NCBI RefSeq assembly: GCF_902498185.1
Contig: NZ_CABVIX010000013.1
Location: forward strand, 62,001 to 126,000
Direction of reading: 5' to 3'
DNA: 64,000 nucleotides
Origin: Pseudomonas fluorescens
Lineage (GTDB): Bacteria; Pseudomonadota; Gammaproteobacteria; Pseudomonadales; Pseudomonadaceae
Shown piece by piece: positions 58,073-64,000 of this stretch. The translations under genes were made by a program, and so were the position numbers. Below the pieces are notes generated by a model. That model did no database searches and was not told where the DNA came from. It was given only the letters and a program-made list of their open reading frames with translations. Positions within the stretch are counted from its first letter, which is position 1. Every line of letters starts with the position of its first letter.

Positions 58073-59914
58073 ATGCAGATCGCTCCGCCACCCCTGAACG
58101 AAGCCGCAAGGCTTTGCTTCCTTGCGAGCCTGAACATACTCGATACACCGCCGGAAGAGAGCTTCGACCGGATTACCCGCCTCACCCGAACGCTGCTGGG
58201 CGTGCCCATCGCGCTGGTGTCGCTGGTGGACCTGAACCGCCAGTGGTTCAAGTCCTGCCAGGGCCTGGACGTGGCCGAGACGCCTCGCGACATGGCTTTC
58301 TGTGCGCATGCGCTGCATGTGGAGGAGGCCTTGGTCATCCCGGACGCCAAGTCCGACCCGCGCTTTGCCGACAACCCCCTGGTCACCGACAAACCCCATA
58401 TCCGGTTTTATGCCGGCGTCCCACTGCGCTTCGCTGACGGCCTTACGGTGGGGACCTTGTGCGCATTGGACACCGCTCCTCGAATGCTGAGCGATGAACA
58501 GTTGCGCGCCCTGCGCGACCTCGCCCGTATCGTCGAGCGCGAGCTGATGCAGCGTAGCCTGGCGATCGACGCGCGGGTGGTCGAAGAAGCCGAACGCCGT
58601 GCCCGGACCTCGAGTGAAGCGCAGTTTCGCGCGGTGTTCCGTGAGACACCGTCGGGCGAAGCCATCCTCGAACTGAACGGCCGCTTTCTCGAGGTCAATC
58701 GCGAGTTCTGTGATATCTCGGGCTATAACCCTGAAGAACTGGTGCTGATGAACGCTGAGCAGATCATCCATCCTGGGGATATGGACGGTGCAGCGGCGCT
58801 GCGCCGTGAGCTGATCGGTGGCCAGCGCAAGCACTACACCGTCGAAGGACGACTGATTACCAAGCAAGGCGCGCAGACCTGGGTCGAAACCAGCATCGCC
58901 GTGATCCGTGACGATCTCGGCGCTCCGCAGAACCTGGTCGCTCAGATACGCGACATCACCGAGCGCAAGCGTACCCAGCTTCTGCTCGAAGACTACCAGG
59001 CCCGGCTGGAGCACCAGGTGGCCGAGCGCACCCACGCGCTGCAGCGCAGCCAGGAAACGCTGCAGGCGATTGCCGACAACCTGCCAGTGCTGGTCTCGCA
59101 TATCGGCCCTGATCTCAAGTACCGGTTCAACAATGCGGTATACAAGGACATCTTCGGCATGGACCCGAGTTACCTGCAGGGCAAGCGGGTCAGCGATGTA
59201 TTGCCCGGCGAGATCTATGAGCAACTGCTGCCGTTTTTCCAGCAGGCGCTGCAGGGACAACGGGTCGAGGCGGATAACGTCCGCTACAGCCCGACCGACA
59301 GCAGGATCTGGAGGGCCAGCTACGTACCCGACGTGCGCCACGGCAAGGTTGAAGGGTTCTTCGTCATGTCGCTGGATGTCACGGAGCGCAAGAAGACCGA
59401 AAAGGCCCTGGTCGACAGGGCATCGATCGATGCCTTGACCGGCCTGCCCAACCGTACGGTCCTGCAGCGCGAACTCGCGCATCTGCTGGGCAAGCAGAAA
59501 CCTTTCGCGCTGTTTTTCATCGACCTGGATGGCTTCAAGTCGGTGAACGATCAATGGGGCCATGAAACCGGCGACATGCTTCTGCAAGCGGCGGCCCGGC
59601 GCATGCTGGGTGTCGTGCGCGCAGGCGACCTGGTGATCCGCCTGGCAGGCGACGAGTTCGTGGTGCTGACCTTGTCCGAAGTCACTGAAACCGCGGCCCA
59701 GACCATCGGCCTGAAACTCTGCGACAGCCTCTCCAGCCCGTTCCAGCTATCAGGGCATGAAGTGAAGATCGGCGCGAGTATCGGCATCGTCATCTACCGA
59801 GAGCAGGGCGGCGTGGTGACGCCTGAGGAAGTGCTGGGACGGGCGGATCATGCGATGTACGAGGCCAAGCGCAAGGGGCGCAATCATTATCGGATAGCAG
59901 AGGGGTATGGCTGA
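58073..59914 (+). CDS. GAF-PAS-PAS-GGDEF diguanylate cyclase
   Basis: The 613-residue cytoplasmic protein has a GAF domain (about 20-165, with SCQGLDVAETPRDMAFCAHAL), two PAS domains (about 185-305 and 330-440) joined by a coiled coil, and a GGDEF domain (about 448-612). The active-site loop reads AGDEF (525-529), an accepted functional variant. An RxxD inhibitory site, R516-D519, sits five residues before it, so product inhibition is expected. There is no EAL domain. CAGGAGG precedes the ATG at 58073. It makes cyclic di-GMP; the sensed signal is unknown. Confidence 0.9.
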   Translation: MQIAPPPLNEAARLCFLASLNILDTPPEESFDRITRLTRTLLGVPIALVSLVDLNRQWFKSCQGLDVAETPRDMAFCAHALHVEEALVIPDAKSDPRFADNPLVTDKPHIRFYAGVPLRFADGLTVGTLCALDTAPRMLSDEQLRALRDLARIVERELMQRSLAIDARVVEEAERRARTSSEAQFRAVFRETPSGEAILELNGRFLEVNREFCDISGYNPEELVLMNAEQIIHPGDMDGAAALRRELIGGQRKHYTVEGRLITKQGAQTWVETSIAVIRDDLGAPQNLVAQIRDITERKRTQLLLEDYQARLEHQVAERTHALQRSQETLQAIADNLPVLVSHIGPDLKYRFNNAVYKDIFGMDPSYLQGKRVSDVLPGEIYEQLLPFFQQALQGQRVEADNVRYSPTDSRIWRASYVPDVRHGKVEGFFVMSLDVTERKKTEKALVDRASIDALTGLPNRTVLQRELAHLLGKQKPFALFFIDLDGFKSVNDQWGHETGDMLLQAAARRMLGVVRAGDLVIRLAGDEFVVLTLSEVTETAAQTIGLKLCDSLSSPFQLSGHEVKIGASIGIVIYREQGGVVTPEEVLGRADHAMYEAKRKGRNHYRIAEGYG

Positions 59915-60037
59915 GTTGCCCCACCGTCGGGTGCTCCGGGTTGGTCCCTTGCCATGCACTACACTGTCTGCGATGTGATGCGGATGAGCACGCCCTGGTG
60001 GCGGCTTACTGATTCCTGTCCAGGCGGGTAGAACGTC

Positions 60038-60493
60038 ATGAAACCATCGTCGAATGCGGGCCTGGCGGTTGCCCTGGCCCTGTACTGCGCACAGGGTTGG
60101 GCACAGACCGTCGTGCCGATGAAGGGCCAGAGCCCCGAGCAAGTCCAGATGGATGTCACTCACTGTCAGCAGATGGCGCAAAGCCAGGGGGCGGAGGGTG
60201 ATACGTCCAAAGGCGGCGGGCGATTGCGCGGCGCTGCGGCCGGGGCTGCGGCTGGAGCGGCCGGAGCGCAGGTTCGAGGGCGTCAGCACGGCGAGATCTA
60301 CGACCAGGTCGACGATGATGTGAAACAGCAATACCGCCAGAACCAAGCCCGGGAAACCGCGGCAGCCGGCGCTGTGGTCGGCGGCTCACGGCAGCGTCAG
60401 GACCGTCGCGAGCAACGCAGGGAAGGGGATTCGGCGAATGCGTCGGCCTATACGAGTTGCCTGCAAGGAAAGGGCTATCAGGTGACGCCCTGA
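60038..60493 (+). CDS. Glycine-zipper (YMGG-like) exported protein
   Basis: The 151-residue precursor has a signal peptide ending near GWAQT. Two Gly/Ala-rich helices follow, GRLRGAAAGAAAGAAGAQVRG and TAAAGAVVGGSRQRQDRREQRR, in the glycine-zipper style of YMGG-like and outer-membrane-associated proteins. Two cysteines (THCQQMAQ and YTSCLQGKGY) flank the zipper and could form a disulfide. The role is unknown. It is separated by 123 bases from the cyclase gene. Confidence 0.7.
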   Translation: MKPSSNAGLAVALALYCAQGWAQTVVPMKGQSPEQVQMDVTHCQQMAQSQGAEGDTSKGGGRLRGAAAGAAAGAAGAQVRGRQHGEIYDQVDDDVKQQYRQNQARETAAAGAVVGGSRQRQDRREQRREGDSANASAYTSCLQGKGYQVTP

Positions 60494-60532
60494 GAGTGCT
60501 CGATGCAGTTTTCCGGTCGGCGCATGCCGGGC

Positions 60533-60847
60533 TCAATATTGGTAACTCACCGACATCAACGCCGTTCGATCATCGCCGAGCGCCACGGCCTGGGCCAGGC
60601 CGCCCGCGTAGTAGTGCTGGTCGAACAGGTTCTTGACGTTGACTGCTGCGCGCCAGTTGGAGGTGGCATAGGCGACACCCACGTTAGCGGTCGCGTAACC
60701 GGGCAGGTAGTAGCCGTTGGTGTAGCGCTCGCTGATGGCGTTGATGCCGCCGTTGAGTTCCCAGCCCAGGGGTGATCCGTTGAAGCGGTAGCGGGCAAAC
60801 ACATTGGCGGTATGGCGCGGTACGTTGTTCAAATGCTTCTGGCTCTT
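60533..60847 (-). pseudogene. C-terminal fragment of a TonB-dependent receptor
   Basis: The 104 residues before the stop at 60533 are the end of a TonB-dependent receptor barrel: SQKHLNNVPRHTANVFARYRF, YTNGYYLPGYATANVGVAY, WRAAVNVKNLFDQHYYAGG and the terminal aromatic in MSVSYQY. Siderophore-receptor-type proteins end in the same way. No start codon, signal peptide, plug or rest of the barrel is present, and upstream of about 60847 the sequence runs directly into the MTHFR gene. This is a remnant left by deletion or rearrangement. Confidence 0.85.
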
Positions 60848-60885
60848 CCAATGCGTAGAGCTTGGGTGGCGGGTACAAATGTACT

Positions 60886-62322
60886 CTAGCCGGCATCGAA
60901 CCATCCAGGCCAGGAACTGCGGTGACGGCCATGAACATCGACGCTGGCGATCAGGCGTTCTGTCAGGACACCGCTTTGGCCCACGGCTTTGGCAGTGCGG
61001 TACTTCACACTGTGCACACACTCGCGGTCGCCGAACTCGCACCGGTTGAGCGCTGTGCCGCCGCAGGGACCGTTCGCCAGCCCCTTGGGGCAGGTCTCGG
61101 GACAGATGTAGAGCGTGTCCTCCAGCCGGCAGCGGCCGCAGGTATCGCAGCCCACCATCGGCCGCTTGATGCTGCGTTCCAGGCCATGCAGCAGGCGCGC
61201 GCCGGTGGCCGTGGACCAGACAGGACGGGTCACTGCCCAGCCAAACGCGCCGCCCAGCAAGCCTCGGCGGTCGAACACCAGGGAATGCATGCTGGACATC
61301 AGGTAATAGCGAGCTTTTTCCCGGGTGCTGGCGCTGACGTGTGACTCCCCCAGTCGCCAGTTGGCACCAGGTGGGTTGAACGTCACTGCGGGCAGGCCCG
61401 GCATCCGCCAGCTGGCGGCCCAGGCAGACGCCCACTGATCCAGCGTCTTTATCTCGGCCTGGGCGGCTACGATCTCCCGCTCCAGCGCCTCGAACTGGCC
61501 GAGGTCATGAACCCCCGACAGGTGAACGCCCGCATACCCCATCAACTTCAACCCTGTGATCTGCACCGCCAGGCGGCGCAGGCTGCGTTGCTGGGCATGC
61601 GCCTTCGAAACGGCCAGCTCGGCGGCCAGCACGTCGTGCATGGACGGGGTGACGGTTACGCCTGCGACGTGCCGGAGCATGCCAGCACGACCGTGCGTCA
61701 GGGCCATGAGGCAGGCAATCAGAGGCTTTGGGGCAGGCTGGCGTTGCATCCACTGCAGGGCTTCGAAATGCTTGCGATCGTCGTAGCCGAGTTGGAGGGT
61801 CATGAAGTCGGCACCGGCGCTGAGCTTTTTCTCGGCCTTGAAGTATTGCGCGCCGCCGTCTTCCTCGTGGTATTTGAACGGGTTGAGGGCAGCACCGAGT
61901 AACCAGTCGGGTCGGGCCTGACGGACAATCTGCAGGGCGGCGACCGACTCGAGGTAGCGCACGGGCCGCTGGCCCGGCTCATGCCCGGGAAGCCGGTCAC
62001 CGGTGAGGATCAGCAACTGGTCGAGGCCGGCGGCATCCATGCGCGGCAGCTGGTCCAGCAGGTCCTGGCGTTCGCGTGCCTTGCCGGAAAAATGCGGCAG
62101 GCTGGGCTGGTCCTGGGTGAAGCTGCTGAACGCGTCCAGCGGCGACATGTCCAGCGGACCGCCGACCCGGTCGCCGATCGAAACGGTCATCGGCCAGCCA
62201 CACAGATGGGTGCGGGCCATGATCGATTCGAGCGCGGCGAAGCGTTCAGCCGAGGGCTTGGGGACGAACTCCATGACGCAGACGAAGGTGCGCTCATCAA
62301 ACGCGGTTTTTAGCAGGCCCAT
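60886..62322 (-). CDS. MetF-like methylenetetrahydrofolate reductase with C-terminal MTHFR_C zinc domain
   Basis: The 478-residue protein has an N-terminal TIM-barrel of the methylenetetrahydrofolate reductase family (FVCVMEFVPKPSAERFAALESIM, then LLILTGDRLPG, then GAALNPFKYHEEDGGAQYFKAEKKLSAGADFMTLQLGYD). Its C-terminal Cys-rich domain reads CDTCGRCRLEDTLYICPETCPKGLANGPCGG then RCEFGDRECVH. The cysteine domain is that of MetV-type MTHFR_C proteins. The fusion differs from the ordinary 280-300-residue MetF. It probably works in C1 metabolism linked to a demethylation pathway; the direction and partner are unknown. The ATG at 62322 starts the conserved barrel. Confidence 0.75.
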   Translation of the reverse strand: MGLLKTAFDERTFVCVMEFVPKPSAERFAALESIMARTHLCGWPMTVSIGDRVGGPLDMSPLDAFSSFTQDQPSLPHFSGKARERQDLLDQLPRMDAAGLDQLLILTGDRLPGHEPGQRPVRYLESVAALQIVRQARPDWLLGAALNPFKYHEEDGGAQYFKAEKKLSAGADFMTLQLGYDDRKHFEALQWMQRQPAPKPLIACLMALTHGRAGMLRHVAGVTVTPSMHDVLAAELAVSKAHAQQRSLRRLAVQITGLKLMGYAGVHLSGVHDLGQFEALEREIVAAQAEIKTLDQWASAWAASWRMPGLPAVTFNPPGANWRLGESHVSASTREKARYYLMSSMHSLVFDRRGLLGGAFGWAVTRPVWSTATGARLLHGLERSIKRPMVGCDTCGRCRLEDTLYICPETCPKGLANGPCGGTALNRCEFGDRECVHSVKYRTAKAVGQSGVLTERLIASVDVHGRHRSSWPGWFDAG

Positions 62323-62443
62323 GGAAAGCTCGCACCAGAGGGAAGGTAGGCGAGCAGTATGGGGGAAGGGGCGAGCGGAGGTTTGTCCAAGCACGAAGAA
62401 TCAGGTGCTGATTGCGACGCTGGCCGGTGGTGTCGTCGACTCT

Positions 62444-63346
62444 TTAGAGCGATGAAGCTTCCGACAGGTCCTTGTAATACGCCTTGAGCGTATCGACAAA
62501 CTCCTCGGTAAGCCGCGTTCTCGCCTGCGCGGTCGGCCAGATCACGTAGGTGGGGAAAAGGATCTCCGGCTTGAACGGCCTGATCACGATGTCGCGGTGA
62601 GCATAATCCCTGGCTACCAGGGGATGGGCGAGGGTGATGCCCATGCCGAGGGCCACCATTTCGCAGTTGATCGCGCTGTATTGGGCTTCGACCGCCATCA
62701 CGCGCTCCACGCCGGCCTGCTCGAACAAGTCATCCACCAGGGACCGGGTGCCGTCGCCGTGACATAGCGATACGAACCTCTGCCCTTGAAGGTCTTCGAG
62801 GGTGATCTGGGCGCGTTCAGCGAGCGGGTGGGCGCAGGGCAAGACGCACACGGCAGCGGTCTGGGCAAGCAACTCGACCTGTTGACCGGTGACATCTCCC
62901 GGATGCACGACGATGCCGATATCACAGTACTGGGACTTCACCCATTGCTCTACAGTGGACGAGGAGTTCACATGCAGCGAGACCGTGAGCTCAGGCCTTG
63001 TCTCGGTGAACGCCTTGAGCACTCGCGGCAACACGCTCATGCCAGTGGAGGGCACCGCCGCGACCCGCAAGCGGCCGGTGCCCAGGTTGCGGATGTTCTT
63101 CGCCGAATGCTTGAGGCTGTCCAGCCCGACATAAGCGCGCTCGACCTCCTGGAAAAGTGCCTGCCCTTGCTGGGTAGGAATCAACCGTACCCCGGCTCGT
63201 TTGAACAATACCAGGCCGGTGCTCAGCTCCAGTTGCGCGATCAACCGGGAGACATTGGGCTGCGAGGTGTACAGCACTTCTGCCGCCGCGGTCATCGAAC
63301 CCAGGCGCATGACACTGCGGAACGCTTCGATCTGCCTCAGATTCAC
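62444..63346 (-). CDS. LysR-family transcriptional regulator
   Basis: The 300-residue protein has the LysR winged helix at its start (MNLRQIEAFRSVMRLGSMTAAAEVLYTSQPNVSRLIAQLE), followed by the dimer helix and a ligand-binding domain containing GRLRVAAVPSTGMSVLPRVLKAF. Overall features resemble the NocR/OccR group. It is divergent from the ABC substrate-binding protein gene at 63568 and co-oriented with the MetF-like gene (121-base gap), so it may control both. The inducer is unknown. Confidence 0.9.
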   Translation of the reverse strand: MNLRQIEAFRSVMRLGSMTAAAEVLYTSQPNVSRLIAQLELSTGLVLFKRAGVRLIPTQQGQALFQEVERAYVGLDSLKHSAKNIRNLGTGRLRVAAVPSTGMSVLPRVLKAFTETRPELTVSLHVNSSSTVEQWVKSQYCDIGIVVHPGDVTGQQVELLAQTAAVCVLPCAHPLAERAQITLEDLQGQRFVSLCHGDGTRSLVDDLFEQAGVERVMAVEAQYSAINCEMVALGMGITLAHPLVARDYAHRDIVIRPFKPEILFPTYVIWPTAQARTRLTEEFVDTLKAYYKDLSEASSL

Positions 63347-63394
63347 CGCCGACTCCCCATATCAAATATGAATGACTAACCCGGAGATACGTAT

Positions 63395-63419
63395 TTGCCA
63401 TATGGATAGTGCATGGCAA
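63395..63419. promoter_or_regulatory. Dyad in the lysR/ABC intergenic region
   Basis: TTGCCAT (63395-63401) and ATGGCAA (63413-63419) are exact complements with an 11-base spacer. A dyad with an 11-base spacing in a lysR-divergent region is the expected form of a LysR-type operator. It lies about 50 bases before the lysR start on one side and about 150 bases before the ABC gene on the other. Confidence 0.55.
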
Positions 63420-63567
63420 TACTCGAACCTAGCAACAGCCATAGCGCACTTGAAGATGCGCCACCCCGCGAAATCCGGCGGGAGCATGCCCAGTGCATGC
63501 GAGCTTCGGGACCGACGAAGCGACTGACGCATTGTTCGATCTGCCCCATGCACTTCGGAGATAGTCT

Positions 63568-64000
63568 GTGAATAGCCATCATTCGACCTCAGTCATACCC
63601 TCGCTTTCTTCCCTCACCCGTATCGCCAGCGCTGTCGCCCTGACCGTTGCCGGGTTCGCCAGCAGCGTCGCATTCGCCCAGCCCACTCTGTATGTCGCCG
63701 GTGTCGGCGGCTCAACCGAGCAGATGTACAAGACCCGGGTCATCCCGGCCTTCGAGAAGCTGCACGACGTCAAAGTGGTGTATGTCGCGGGCAACTCGAC
63801 CGAGACCCTGGCCAAGCTGCAGGCCCAGAAGGGACGCCAGCAGATCAACGTCGCGATGATGGATGATGGGCCGATGTACCAGGCCCTGCAGATGGGCCTG
63901 TGCGGGAAGCTCAGCGATGCGCCGGTCTACAAGGATCTCTATCCGCTGGCGCGGATGAGTCCGGAAGCGACGGGGGTCGGGGTGGTCGCCACGGGCATTG
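63568..64000 (+). CDS. ABC transporter substrate-binding protein, 5' part (truncated by window)
   Basis: The GTG at 63568 has GGAG seven bases upstream (63557-63560). The product begins VNSHHSTSVIPSL and continues into a signal peptide (SAVALTVAGFASSVAFA) and a mature start QPTLYVAGVGGSTEQMYKTRVIPAFEK. VVYVAGNSTETLAKLQAQKGRQQINVAMMDDGP resembles PotD/AfuA-type periplasmic binding proteins of ABC importers (spermidine/putrescine/iron family, extracellular solute-binding family 1). The 3' end and the permease genes lie beyond the window. The neighbouring LysR and MetF-like genes suggest uptake of a methylated or C1-linked compound, but this is speculative. Confidence 0.8.
   Translation, partial: MNSHHSTSVIPSLSSLTRIASAVALTVAGFASSVAFAQPTLYVAGVGGSTEQMYKTRVIPAFEKLHDVKVVYVAGNSTETLAKLQAQKGRQQINVAMMDDGPMYQALQMGLCGKLSDAPVYKDLYPLARMSPEATGVGVVATGI

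Noticed and set aside
1..64000. Phage, integrative element or CRISPR array
   Set aside because: No integrase, phage structural gene, transposase or regularly spaced repeat was seen. The carotenoid cluster might have been transferred, but no mobility gene or attachment repeat flanks it.

Overview
The window is a GC-rich chromosomal segment that looks like a Pseudomonas of the putida/fulva type. Supporting signs are Pseudomonas-style REP palindromes, PQQ-alcohol dehydrogenase genes beside an AcoR-type regulator, a second malate:quinone oxidoreductase carrying a signal peptide, LctP, a KatB-type catalase, and a multi-gene type II secretion operon ending in a lipoprotein secretin. The carotenoid locus points to a yellow-pigmented member. 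The species assignment is inference; no 16S gene or other marker is present.

Layout. 1-1.2 kb: the 3' end of a membrane-bound metal-dependent hydrolase gene, then traX-like. 1.3-8.9 kb: a complete zeaxanthin-glucoside cluster. idi-crtX-crtY-crtI-crtB run leftward with 4-base start/stop overlaps, crtZ converges on and overlaps crtB, and crtE is divergent from idi across a 228-base control region. 8.9-14.8 kb: small envelope or stress-type genes (periplasmic protein, OBAP-like lipoprotein, Rieske/FAD oxidoreductase, cupin, Rho-N-like protein, Ycf48-like lipoprotein). 15-20.8 kb: a quinohemoprotein alcohol dehydrogenase and an aldehyde dehydrogenase behind a good sigma-54 promoter, with an AcoR-type activator facing them across a perfect hairpin. 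21-23.3 kb: tRNA-Gln and rlhA. 23.4-28.9 kb: paoABC-like molybdenum aldehyde oxidoreductase, then mqo. 29-32.4 kb: RidA and an EmrAB-like efflux pair. 32.5-38.4 kb: RNase Z, lactate permease, an MFS carrier and ProP. 38.7-39.6 kb: bestrophin.

39.6-49.4 kb is an eleven-gene type II secretion operon (gspE-F-G-H-I-J-K-L-M-C/N-D). It is separated by a 490-base AT-rich control region from a divergent small exported protein and an exported PA14-containing GH3 glycosidase, with a convergent TetR regulator. The GH3 enzyme and small protein are candidate substrates or companions of the secretion system (inference). 53.6-56.3 kb: a MATE exporter and a Res-Xre (RES/ParS-type) toxin-antitoxin operon with an operator between its -35 and -10 elements. 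56.4-60.5 kb: periplasmic catalase, a GAF-PAS-PAS-GGDEF diguanylate cyclase and a glycine-zipper protein. 60.5-64 kb: the C-terminal stub of a TonB-dependent receptor gene, abutting a MetF-like protein fused to a cysteine-rich MTHFR_C domain, then a LysR regulator divergent from the start of an ABC substrate-binding protein gene that runs off the window.

No CRISPR array, prophage, insertion sequence or rRNA gene was seen.
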